From contig JAGGTT010000009.1 of assembly GCA_021163565.1 (NCBI GenBank), positions 1-18,948 on the forward strand: a stretch of 18,948 bases of DNA, read 5' to 3'. Source of the DNA: Candidatus Tharpella sp. GTDB lineage: Bacteria; Desulfobacterota; Anaeroferrophillalia; Anaeroferrophillales; Tharpellaceae. The position numbers and the translations under genes were made by a program. The notes under the pieces were generated by a model. That model had not been told where the DNA came from and searched no databases. It saw only the letters and a program-made list of their open reading frames with translations. This document shows, piece by piece, positions 9,316-15,943 of this stretch (within the stretch, counting starts at the first letter, position 1; every line of letters begins with the position of its first letter).

Positions 9316-9576
9316 TTAAACTGCGACCGGCATTATACTGACTTTTTTGCGGAGCTTGCCAAAACGCTCAAATTTAACCACGCCATCCGCCTTGGCAAAA
9401 AGGGTATCGTCCTTACCCTTCCCAACATTATTACCGGGATGAATCTTAGTGCCGCGCTGACGAACAAGAATATTGCCCGCAACTACGGTCTCACCACCAT
9501 AGTGTTTGACACCCAGCCGTTTACTTTCACTATCACGGCCGTTACTGGTACTACCGCCACCTTTTTTATGAGACAT
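9316..9576 (-). CDS. rpmA: 50S ribosomal protein L27
   Basis: L27 is a large-subunit protein whose flexible N-terminus reaches the peptidyl-transferase centre. The 86-residue product begins [16 protein letters not shown], the conserved basic tail, and continues with [20 protein letters not shown] and [20 protein letters not shown], ending in [13 protein letters not shown]. There is no cleavable N-terminal extension of the Firmicutes type. The ATG at 9576 has AAGGAGA at good spacing. It follows rplU by 23 bases in the standard rplU-rpmA pair and is closed by the strong terminator downstream. Confidence 0.98.
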   Translation of the reverse strand: MSHKKGGGSTSNGRDSESKRLGVKHYGGETVVAGNILVRQRGTKIHPGNNVGKGKDDTLFAKADGVVKFERFGKLRKKVSIMPVAV

Positions 9577-9599
9577 CTGTTCTCTCCTTCAACTATTTA

Positions 9600-9911
9600 T
9601 TAACCGCTGATTTCGGTAATTTTCAACTGTGTCAATTCCTGACGGTGTCCCTGACGTTTACGATATCCTTTACGTTTCTTCGACTTGAAAACCAGGATTT
9701 TAACGCCCCGCTTCTGGGCAATAATCTCACCCTTGACCGAGACCCCCTCAAGCAGAGGCGTACCGACCTTGACATCGTCTTCATCGACCAGACTTAAAAC
9801 TTCAGGAAACTCAATAATATCACCGGCTTCACCGACGATTCTTTCAACTTCAAGCAAATCTCCGGAAGCTACTTTATACTGCTTTCCCCCGGTACGCAAA
9901 ACGGCATACAT
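9600..9911 (-). CDS. rplU: 50S ribosomal protein L21
   Basis: L21 is a large-subunit protein that binds 23S rRNA. The 103-residue product has the family hallmarks: MYAVLRTGGKQYKVASGDLLEVERI at the start (seen at 9911 downward), a central EFPEVLSLVDEDDVKVGTP with LEGVSVKGEIIAQ, and the basic tail KKRKGYRKRQGHRQ followed by LTQLKITEI. The ATG at 9911 has a strong GAGGAGTG upstream. A near-consensus promoter lies about 110 bases upstream, giving a leader of roughly 100 bases. It heads the rplU-rpmA transcript. Confidence 0.98.
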   Translation of the reverse strand: MYAVLRTGGKQYKVASGDLLEVERIVGEAGDIIEFPEVLSLVDEDDVKVGTPLLEGVSVKGEIIAQKRGVKILVFKSKKRKGYRKRQGHRQELTQLKITEISG

Positions 9912-9959
9912 TATCCGTCACTCCTCTATAGAAAAATCTAAAAAATTCACCTGCCGGAT

Positions 9960-9997
9960 CATTGCACAAACCAACTTAACGCAAAGACCCATTGCAC
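9960..9997. repeat. 8-bp direct repeat in the rplU leader
   Basis: CATTGCAC occurs at 9960-9967 and again at 9990-9997, exactly 30 bases apart, both inside the predicted untranslated leader of rplU. On the transcript these read GTGCAATG. The repeat is exact but short and could be chance. A regulatory role, for example binding by a ribosomal protein, is speculation. Confidence 0.4.
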
Positions 9998-10019
9998 TTG
10001 TACCCTGAAACGAACGCGC

Positions 10020-10048
10020 TTTATAATCAAAATGTTCAGACTTGTCAA
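10020..10048 (-). promoter_or_regulatory. Sigma70-type promoter of rplU-rpmA
   Basis: Reading the minus strand, a perfect -35 TTGACA (10043-10048) is followed by a 17-base spacer and a -10 TATAAA (10020-10025). The bases directly after the -10 are GCGCG, a GC-rich discriminator of the kind found at stringently controlled ribosomal promoters in proteobacteria. The start of transcription would be near 10012. Stringent control is an inference from that discriminator. Confidence 0.85.
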
Positions 10049-10116
10049 GGTCTATTCGAACTTAAGGTCAAGCTTTTTCGACCCGGATCACACTGTTTAT
10101 GATAAGCCTGCTTTCC

Positions 10117-10767
10117 CTATTTTGTCTCTTCAAGTTTGCGCCAGTCGCTCAAGAAACGCTCAACCCCGATATCAGTCAGGGGATGCTGGGCTAACTGCAT
10201 CATAACCTTAAACGGAATTGTGCAGACATCAGCCCCGAGCTCAGCTGCAGCCAGAACATGCTGCGGATGTCTGATACTGGCAACAATTATTTTCGTCAGA
10301 TACCCATAGTTATCATAAATATCTGCGATCTGGCGCACCAACTCCATGCCATCGCTGGCGATATCATCAAGCCGGCCGACAAATGGGCTCACATAAGTGG
10401 CCCCGGCTTTGGCCGCGAGCAACGCCTGCAGGGGGGAAAAGATCAGGGTCACATTGGTTTTGATACCCATTCCGGTCAACTCTTTAACCGCTTTCAAACC
10501 TTCCGCCACCATCGGGATCTTAACGACAATGTTATCACCTAAGGTTACCAGTTCTTTGGCCTCTTTGATCATGCCTTCAGCTTCAAGCGAGATCACTTCG
10601 GCACTGACCGGGCCGGAAACAACCTCGGCGATCTCTCTGATACCGGTAAAAAAGTCAAAGCCTTCCTTGGCTACCAGTGAAGGATTGGTCGTCACTCCAT
10701 CCACCAGGCCATAGTTCATGGCATTTTTAATTTCATCCAGATTCGCTGTATCGATAAAAAATTCCAT
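10117..10767 (-). CDS. tal: Small (TalC-type) transaldolase
   Basis: Transaldolase moves a dihydroxyacetone unit between sugar phosphates in the non-oxidative pentose phosphate pathway. The 216-residue product belongs to the short transaldolase/fructose-6-phosphate aldolase family: [13 protein letters not shown] start, GVTTNPSL (24-31), the Schiff-base lysine in VVKIPM (K83), [29 protein letters not shown], and [11 protein letters not shown]. Two positions separate the two activities. Transaldolases have Glu and Phe where E. coli FsaA has Gln59 and Tyr131. Here they are E57 (SAEVIS) and F129 (SPFVGR), so I call transaldolase. The ATG at 10767 has an AAGGTAGAAG site and lies inside the end of folK, a 35-base overlap. 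No clear terminator follows; the rplU promoter begins about 70 bases on. Confidence 0.94.
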   Translation of the reverse strand: MEFFIDTANLDEIKNAMNYGLVDGVTTNPSLVAKEGFDFFTGIREIAEVVSGPVSAEVISLEAEGMIKEAKELVTLGDNIVVKIPMVAEGLKAVKELTGMGIKTNVTLIFSPLQALLAAKAGATYVSPFVGRLDDIASDGMELVRQIADIYDNYGYLTKIIVASIRHPQHVLAAAELGADVCTIPFKVMMQLAQHPLTDIGVERFLSDWRKLEETK

Positions 10768-11308
10768 CTTCTACCTTTTCCTTACTGTGCGCAACATCTA
10801 AAGGAGAACTCACCAGCCGGCACGGCTCCTCTAAAGGATTACTTATTTGATGTTTATTCAATAAAACCGAGACCGTTTCACAAAATACGGGGTGAATCCA
10901 GTCCGGCACAATTTCACAAAGCGGCTCCAATACAAACAATCGCCGGGCCATCTCAGGATGCGGCACGATCAGATCAACTTCATCAATTATCCGGTCCGCA
11001 AAAAAAAGAATATCAAGATCAACTGTCCGCGGCCCCCAGCGCTCTATACGTTCCCGCCCCAGGGATTTCTCAATCGCCAGCAGACACGCAAGCAGCTCAG
11101 AAGCCGACATTAAGGTTTTAAGCTGAACTATACCATTAAGAAAAGCTCCCTGCTCAAGATAGCCGACCGGGGCTGTTTCATAGAGAGACGAGAGCTTTAG
11201 AAGAGATGTCTCCGGCAGACGGGAAATAGCTTTAAGCGCCCGGTTGATCAGGCGGGAGCGATCGCCCAGATTACTGCCAAACCCGACTAGAACTTCAGAC
11301 TCAGACAT
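10733..11308 (-). CDS. folK: 2-amino-4-hydroxy-6-hydroxymethyldihydropteridine pyrophosphokinase
   Basis: HPPK transfers pyrophosphate from ATP to the pterin in folate synthesis. The 191-residue product has GFGSNLGDR (9-17), ETAPVGY with FLNGIVQL, and the diagnostic [14 protein letters not shown], whose D97 and D99 are the two Mg-binding aspartates, then [16 protein letters not shown]. The conserved HPPK core ends near residue 155. About 35 extra C-terminal residues with no recognisable motif follow, and the last dozen codons are also read in another frame as the start of tal. The ATG at 11308 lacks a strong ribosome-binding site; the gap before it carries a palindrome and a direct repeat. 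The gene sits between tatA and tal on one apparent transcript. Confidence 0.95.
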   Translation of the reverse strand: MSESEVLVGFGSNLGDRSRLINRALKAISRLPETSLLKLSSLYETAPVGYLEQGAFLNGIVQLKTLMSASELLACLLAIEKSLGRERIERWGPRTVDLDILFFADRIIDEVDLIVPHPEMARRLFVLEPLCEIVPDWIHPVFCETVSVLLNKHQISNPLEEPCRLVSSPLDVAHSKEKVEDGIFYRYSESG

Positions 11309-11311
11309 AAT

Positions 11312-11339
11312 TCAAGTCAATGTTCTCAAGTCAACATTG
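11312..11339. repeat. Palindrome and overlapping direct repeat between tatA and folK
   Basis: CAATGTT (11318-11324) and AACATTG (11333-11339) form a perfect 7-bp inverted repeat with an 8-base loop. Overlapping it, TCAAGTCAA occurs twice (11312-11320 and 11326-11334). On the plus strand the hairpin is followed by TTTTT, resembling a small terminator; on the minus strand it sits ten bases before the folK start. It may be an operator, an RNA hairpin lowering folK translation, or a stop for antisense transcription. The sequence does not decide between these. Confidence 0.5.
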
Positions 11340-11351
11340 TTTTTATCCGGC

Positions 11352-11564
11352 TTAATTGGAAGTATTATCCTGCTGACTGCCGGCAGACTTATCATCAGTT
11401 TCAGGGGTTACATCAATTTCATCCGGTTTATCATGTGAAGCCTTTCTGAAATTACGGATCCCTTTACCCAGAGCCCCACCGATCTCAGGCAGTTTTCCGG
11501 TTCCGAAAATAATCAGAATAATAACCAGAATGATAACAAGTTCGGGAATACCAATACCAAACAT
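11352..11564 (-). CDS. tatA: Sec-independent (Tat) translocase subunit TatA
   Basis: TatA oligomers form the conduit that moves folded proteins across the inner membrane. From the ATG at 11564 the product is 70 residues: [20 protein letters not shown] gives the N-terminal membrane helix. [20 protein letters not shown] follows as the hinge (FG) and amphipathic helix. A polar, acidic tail ends DNTSN. A GTG at 11582 would add six residues, but GGTGGAG sits six bases before the ATG, so I favour the ATG. It could in principle be TatE or a TatA/B type, but the short tail fits TatA. It lies 85 bases after selC with no clear terminator between, and is followed by folK. tatB and tatC are not in the window. 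Confidence 0.93.
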   Translation of the reverse strand: MFGIGIPELVIILVIILIIFGTGKLPEIGGALGKGIRNFRKASHDKPDEIDVTPETDDKSAGSQQDNTSN

Positions 11565-11649
11565 AGCAAACTCCACCCGCACCGGCCGCTACCGGGTCTG
11601 AAAGTAACCTGCAACAACTACATCACCAATATTTTCACTTGCAGATAAT

Positions 11650-11747
11650 TGGCGGAAGCGTATGGGAATCGAACCCACCTTTCCGGGTATCAACCGGAAA
11701 CACTGGATTTGAAGTCCAGGCTGCCCACCAGTGACAGAGACACTTCC
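11650..11747 (-). tRNA. selC: tRNA-Sec (anticodon TCA)
   Basis: A minus-strand gene of 98 bases including encoded CCA folds as a selenocysteine tRNA. The acceptor stem has 8 bp (GGAAGTGT with ACGCTTCC, one G-U), one longer than in ordinary tRNAs. A D-arm is CTGTC with GGCAG. The anticodon arm is CTGGA-CTTCAAA-TCCAG, with TCA reading UGA, nearly identical to the same arm in E. coli selC. The very long variable arm has a 7-bp stem TTTCCGG/CCGGAAA. The T-arm is GTGGG-TTCGATT-CCCAT, and the 3' end is GCCA. Its presence means the host very likely recodes UGA as selenocysteine; selA, selB and selD should be elsewhere. I saw no gene in this window with an in-frame UGA. It is preceded by a strong promoter and followed by tatA. 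Confidence 0.96.
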
Positions 11748-11790
11748 AGGAAAAAAATTGACGCCCACCAGCTTTAAAAGAAAGAAGCGA

Positions 11791-11819
11791 TTTATAGCAA
11801 CTATCAACTTCAAAGTCAA
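11791..11819 (-). promoter_or_regulatory. Sigma70-type promoter of selC
   Basis: On the minus strand a -35 TTGACT (11814-11819) and a -10 TATAAA (11791-11796) are separated by exactly 17 bases. Transcription would start near 11784, about 37 bases before the mature tRNA end. With no obvious terminator after the tRNA, this promoter may also serve tatA, folK and tal. Confidence 0.82.
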
Positions 11820-11883
11820 CGCCAATCAAAAGAGGCTTCAATGTACAGTAAAGACAAACATCTTATGATTTTACAAACCCGGG

Positions 11884-11897
11884 CCGGGCTGACCCGG
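11884..11897 (-). terminator. Possible weak terminator after the SPOR-domain gene
   Basis: CCGGG, a 4-base loop and CCCGG form a short GC-rich hairpin seven bases beyond the stop codon at 11904. The sequence that follows on the minus strand (CCCGGGTTTGT) has only a short T-run. It may slow or end transcription before selC, but it is weak as an intrinsic terminator. Confidence 0.35.
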
Positions 11898-11903
11898 AAA
11901 ACG

Positions 11904-13190
11904 CTATTTTTGAAGCTTTCTGATCAGGCTCTCCTCTTGAGGGAGAAGTCTGGACAGCTTCTCCTGAACCAACTTCGCTTCACTCCGTGAAGTACCTCCG
12001 GGAACAAAAATTCTCTGCCAGACACCTTTATCACCAAGATCAGCTTGGACGCTGTAAGCTGCGAACCCTTTTTTGTGCAGCTTGGCAAGCTGACAGGCAG
12101 CCCCTTCGAAATTCCCGAATGAACCGACTTGGACAACATACTGAGTTCCAACTGCAACCGTTGCCGCCGGGGTGAAAGAAGCTGCCGATTGACCCGCCTC
12201 AGCCGCCGGTTTTTTCGTTACCGGAACCGACTCTGCCGCAGTTTTCCCTGGCGCTAGAACCGGAGGAGCGGAAACCATATTTCGCTCAGCTATCTCAGAA
12301 ACAGCCTCACCCTGCGGTGGAGCCTGAGTTTCCGGCAGGATTTCGACCGGTGGTTCTTCCGTCCGCACCGAAATCTCCGCACTCGGCTGGACACCGGCAG
12401 ATTTTATTGCAACAGCATCCGCATCAAGCTGTTTTGCAGATTCCATCGGCACTTGACCGGAAACCTCTGCCACATCTGTTGCTTGCGTTTCAACTTCAGA
12501 GTCAATGCTGTCATCAACGGCAGCAATCGCTGCCGGCAACAGTTCCGACTTAACCATTTCCGATTCTGCCGGCGGAGTCACAGCCGGCTCCAGCATCCGC
12601 TCAGCCATACCCGCTTTATCAGCTTCCGGCTCAACCTGGGATTTGACCAGTGCCGGTGATTTAAAGGTGTCATCGATACCGACCACAGGCTTAACGCCGT
12701 TACTTTTCAAAAAAAACCAACCACAACCTACCACTATCAGTCCGGCCACGAGCAAAACCGGGAGCCATAAATTCCGTTGTCGAACTGGATGCGCAGAAAA
12801 TCGTTCAGAATTCAAGGTTCCGGATACCGGCATCTCAGGCTCAGCCATCCCTTCCGAAACCAGATCGACGGTTTCAACGCTGAAGGCCTCAGCAAAAACG
12901 TCATCCAGATCGGCGCCAATATCCTCTTTCTCCCAGAGATCGGCCAGAACCCGCATATCATCAATATCTTCCGCGGCGTCTTTCTGGTCAGATGATTTCA
13001 GACCCAGGATTTCAGGGTCAAAATCAAGACCCTGATCCACCTGCGGCCCGGTAACAAATTCATCCTGAAGTTCCAACCCCTGATCCGGTGTAAAATCTTT
13101 TTCAACCTCAGGCTGCAAATTCCCCTGACAGACCGGGCAAACCTTAATGCTGTCATCAGCAACCTGCAACTTACATTCAGAGCAATACAT
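11904..13190 (-). CDS. Membrane-anchored zinc-ribbon / SPOR-domain protein
   Basis: The 428-residue protein has four parts. Residues 3-21 hold two CxxC pairs (C3/C6 and C18/C21), a short zinc-ribbon-like head. Residues 30-140 are acidic and probably unstructured. Residues 141-161 (LWLPVLLVAGLIVVGCGWFF) are the single membrane helix. Residues 162-348 are a Pro/Glu/Ala/Val-rich linker, and 349-425 form a SPOR domain starting TQYVVQVGSFGNFEGA. SPOR domains bind denuded peptidoglycan glycans, often at the division septum. The likely topology is head in the cytoplasm and SPOR in the periplasm. I do not recognise a named gene; a cell-envelope or division role is inferred from the domain. The ATG at 13190 has a GAGGG site. 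It is divergent from lon, with its own predicted promoter. Confidence 0.88.
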   Translation of the reverse strand: MYCSECKLQVADDSIKVCPVCQGNLQPEVEKDFTPDQGLELQDEFVTGPQVDQGLDFDPEILGLKSSDQKDAAEDIDDMRVLADLWEKEDIGADLDDVFAEAFSVETVDLVSEGMAEPEMPVSGTLNSERFSAHPVRQRNLWLPVLLVAGLIVVGCGWFFLKSNGVKPVVGIDDTFKSPALVKSQVEPEADKAGMAERMLEPAVTPPAESEMVKSELLPAAIAAVDDSIDSEVETQATDVAEVSGQVPMESAKQLDADAVAIKSAGVQPSAEISVRTEEPPVEILPETQAPPQGEAVSEIAERNMVSAPPVLAPGKTAAESVPVTKKPAAEAGQSAASFTPAATVAVGTQYVVQVGSFGNFEGAACQLAKLHKKGFAAYSVQADLGDKGVWQRIFVPGGTSRSEAKLVQEKLSRLLPQEESLIRKLQK

Positions 13191-13285
13191 AACTAAAATC
13201 CCTCGTTCAATTTAGTTCCTTATTTGCGGGCACAAACAGGTAACTTTAAGAATGCGAGCACCAAGCCCGCACCAGATAGCAGCCG

Positions 13286-13314
13286 ACTATATACTGTTTT
13301 CATGGAGACGGCAA
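13286..13314 (-). promoter_or_regulatory. Sigma70-type promoter of the SPOR-domain gene
   Basis: On the minus strand a -35 TTGCCG (13309-13314), a 17-base spacer and a -10 TATAGT (13286-13291) lie about 95 bases before the ATG at 13190. The -35 is three bases off at most from consensus, while the -10 is one base off. Its upstream edge is 15 bases from the lon promoter on the other strand. Confidence 0.7.
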
Positions 13315-13329
13315 GTATGATTCTAAAGC

Positions 13330-13358
13330 TTGACATATATCCCGTAACATCCTACATT
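13330..13358 (+). promoter_or_regulatory. Sigma70-type promoter of lon
   Basis: A perfect -35 TTGACA (13330-13335), a 17-base spacer and a -10 TACATT (13353-13358) precede lon. Transcription would start near 13365, leaving a leader of about 50 bases before the GTG at 13415. I see no CCCCAT-type heat-shock -10 element and no CIRCE repeat, so heat-shock control is not supported by the sequence. Confidence 0.78.
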
Positions 13359-13414
13359 CCTCAGCGTTGCCATCAAACTTTTTAACGCGGGCGCTGCCCG
13401 CAGGTGAATATAAC

Positions 13415-15808
13415 GTGAATCATAATTCAACCCAAGTATTACCCGACCGGCTTAAGCTTCTGCTGCTCAACGACATTGTTATTTTCCCGATGCTGGCCGT
13501 GACAATTACAGTCAGAAACAGCAATGATATTGAACTCCTGCGAGAGTGCGATCAAAACGGTGAGATTATCGCTATCGCCAGCCCCCGGCCGAACAGCTCT
13601 CTACCGGTAACTTGTGAAAATATCTACCCGATCGGTACCGCCTGCCGGGTAAGCGGCGGCAGGGTAAACCGGAATTCACAGTTCGAGGTGGTTTTAGAGG
13701 GTATCTGCCGCATCTCATTCCTGCGCATGCTCCGGGTCGGCAACAAGCCCCAGGCCCTGATTGCCGGTTATCCGGAAAAACTCCTGAGCCCCTCCTCGGA
13801 CAGTACCACCCTAATGCTCATGGAAAGCTCCTTGAGCCTGCTCAGAATCTGCTGTGCCGCCGGTCAGCCGCTACCGGAATTGGTGACCACCATGCTTGAC
13901 AGGATCAACCACCCGGGACACCTGGCTGATCTTATAATAATCTACCTTCAACCTGACTTCATGACTCAGTCCCGGGCCCTGGCCCTGATCGACCCTAAAG
14001 ACCGCCTGAAACTGGTGCATCAACTGCTTTATGAAAAACAGAAAAGTTTAAATAATGGTGAGTCACAGACCAACCCGGATCCACTTCGCTGGCCCCGCAC
14101 CGGCAGCATTCACCCCGGGTCTCACGCTAACTCCGACAACGAGGAACTGGCAGAGATCAGGCAAAATATCGACAAACTTAAACTTGAAGAACCGATTCGC
14201 AAAATTATTGACAAGGAACTTACGCGGCTAGAGCGCATGAATCCAGCCGCCCCCGACTATCACAACACTCTCCACTATGTCGAATATATCTCCGAACTTC
14301 CCTGGCGGAATGAGGACCGGGAAAATCACGACTTAGGTGATGCCGAAAGAATTCTTAACCAGGATCACTTCGGCTTGGAAAAGGTTAAAGAAAGGATCCT
14401 CGAGCATCTGGCCGTACGCCAGCTCAATCCTGACATGAAAGGACCAATCATCTGTCTGGTCGGAGCCCCCGGCGTCGGTAAAACCTCGCTTGGTAAATCG
14501 ATCGCCAGAGCCATGGGCAGAAAATTCATCCGCATCTCTTTAGGGGGCGTTCACGATGAAGCGGAGATCAGAGGCCATCGCCGTACATATCTGGGAGCGA
14601 TGCCGGGCAAGATTATGCAGGAGATAAAAAGAACCGGTAGCCGGAATCCGGTTTTCATGCTCGACGAAATTGATAAACTCGGACGTGATTTCCACGGCGA
14701 CCCGGCCTCGGCCCTACTCGAAGTAATGGATCCTGAGCAGAACAGTTCATTTACCGACCACTACCTGAATCTGCCCTTCGACCTAAGCCGGGTATTGTTT
14801 ATCGCGACCGCCAACCAGAGTGATCCGATTCCGGCGCCGCTCCTTGACCGGATGGAGGTAATCAATTTGCCCGGCTACAGTGAGGAGGAGAAGAAAAGCA
14901 TTGCCTGCAATTACCTGATTGATCGACAGCGGGAGAATAACGGCTTAAAGGATGAAACCATGGTTTTCACCGACGAAGCCTTAGATTGTATCATAGATAA
15001 CTACACCCGTGAATCCGGGGTGCGTAATCTGGAGAAGATGATCGGCAAAATCATGCGTAAATATGCTCGGGATAAAGTTACCGGCAAAACCATACCCCGC
15101 GCCATTGCCAGCCGTTCGCTGGCTGAACTTCTCGGACCGACCCTGCACAATAAGGAACTCAGCGCTAATTCAAGCAGCATCGGCATAGTTACCGGGCTGG
15201 CCTGGACCCCGACCGGTGGCGACATTCTTTTTATTGAAGCGGCTCTGATGACAAATCACAAGGGAGAAAACCTGATGCTGACCGGCTCTTTAGGTGAAGT
15301 CATGAAAGAGTCGGCCCAGACTGCTTTAAGCTATCTCAGAACCCTGAACCACAAATATGAGATTGACGAAAATCTTTATGAAAATCATCGGATTCACATT
15401 CATATTCCTTCCGGAGCCATCCCCAAAGACGGCCCATCAGCCGGGCTCGCACTCTTTTTAACCCTGCTCTCTCTGATTAAAAATAAGCCTGCTGATCATA
15501 AAATAGCAGTCACCGGGGAGATTTCACTTTCAGGGCGGGTTTTACCGGTCGGCGGGATCAAAGAAAAGGTTCTGGCGGCGCGGCGTTCGGGAATCAAACG
15601 TATAATTCTTCCCGAAGACAACCTTAAAAATCTGCAAGACCTGCCCTCGGACGCCCGAGATGAGATGATATTTTTCGGGATTAAAACTATCGATGAAGCC
15701 ATCCCCCTGGTCATTGCATCCCTGAAACCTGTACGTAAAACCGACTGCGGCCAGACCGACCATATCAAACCGGCCGGCAACTACCTGCCACCGGCAAGTG
15801 TTAATTGA
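13415..15808 (+). CDS. lon: ATP-dependent Lon protease, divergent hinge region
   Basis: Lon is a cytoplasmic hexameric AAA+ serine protease for quality control and regulatory proteolysis. From the GTG at 13415 the product is 797 residues. A LAN substrate-recognition domain spans about 10-205 (LLLLNDIVIFPMLAVTITV). AAA+ has Walker A GAPGVGKTS (K356) and Walker B VFMLDEIDK (D417, E418), with sensor-1 ATANQSD. The protease domain has KDGPSAGLA with catalytic S675, and PVGGIKEK with K718, at the same 43-residue spacing as in E. coli. I chose GTG because AGGTGA lies seven bases upstream; an in-frame TTG at 13367 falls almost at the predicted transcription start. An oddity is residues 209-241, a Pro/Ser/Asn-rich linker that replaces the usual KSQREYYLxEQLKAIQKELG helix (see findings). 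It could be a second, specialised Lon paralogue. Confidence 0.95.
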   Translation: MNHNSTQVLPDRLKLLLLNDIVIFPMLAVTITVRNSNDIELLRECDQNGEIIAIASPRPNSSLPVTCENIYPIGTACRVSGGRVNRNSQFEVVLEGICRISFLRMLRVGNKPQALIAGYPEKLLSPSSDSTTLMLMESSLSLLRICCAAGQPLPELVTTMLDRINHPGHLADLIIIYLQPDFMTQSRALALIDPKDRLKLVHQLLYEKQKSLNNGESQTNPDPLRWPRTGSIHPGSHANSDNEELAEIRQNIDKLKLEEPIRKIIDKELTRLERMNPAAPDYHNTLHYVEYISELPWRNEDRENHDLGDAERILNQDHFGLEKVKERILEHLAVRQLNPDMKGPIICLVGAPGVGKTSLGKSIARAMGRKFIRISLGGVHDEAEIRGHRRTYLGAMPGKIMQEIKRTGSRNPVFMLDEIDKLGRDFHGDPASALLEVMDPEQNSSFTDHYLNLPFDLSRVLFIATANQSDPIPAPLLDRMEVINLPGYSEEEKKSIACNYLIDRQRENNGLKDETMVFTDEALDCIIDNYTRESGVRNLEKMIGKIMRKYARDKVTGKTIPRAIASRSLAELLGPTLHNKELSANSSSIGIVTGLAWTPTGGDILFIEAALMTNHKGENLMLTGSLGEVMKESAQTALSYLRTLNHKYEIDENLYENHRIHIHIPSGAIPKDGPSAGLALFLTLLSLIKNKPADHKIAVTGEISLSGRVLPVGGIKEKVLAARRSGIKRIILPEDNLKNLQDLPSDARDEMIFFGIKTIDEAIPLVIASLKPVRKTDCGQTDHIKPAGNYLPPASVN

Positions 15809-15943
15809 CGATGCCGGCTTGAACGCGGTCTACAGCCGGATTACAATTAAAATCAAGAGGATTCTGAACCGAAATAGGGCCGACAATCGGTGCAACCGGC
15901 CGGGATGGAGATAGAAAACTGGGGAATTATCTCGAAAATCAAT

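Noticed and set aside
11589..11841. Short minus-strand open frames across 11589-11841
   Set aside because: They cover the tRNA-Sec gene and its promoter and have no protein-like features.
12505..13035. 176-codon plus-strand open frame opposite the SPOR-domain gene
   Set aside because: It is Ser/Ala/Thr-rich low-complexity sequence mirroring the Pro/Glu-rich linker on the real strand.
13330..13358. Heat-shock (sigma32-type) promoter for lon
   Set aside because: CTTGACA resembles a sigma32 -35, but no CCCCAT-like element lies at the required distance, while the sigma70 match is much better.
13367..13414. TTG at 13367 as the lon start
   Set aside because: It has no ribosome-binding site and nearly coincides with the predicted transcription start. 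The GTG at 13415 has AGGTGA at good spacing.
14030..14160. Frameshift error inside lon as the cause of the missing helix
   Set aside because: Both other frames meet stop codons immediately and do not encode the REYYLxEQ motif, and the flanking lon sequence is in one continuous frame.
15814..15839. Stem-loop after lon (CCGGCT / AGCCGG, 14-base loop) as a terminator
   Set aside because: The loop is long and no T-run follows, so it does not meet the intrinsic-terminator pattern. The 135-base gap between lon and the convergent kinase gene shows nothing stronger.
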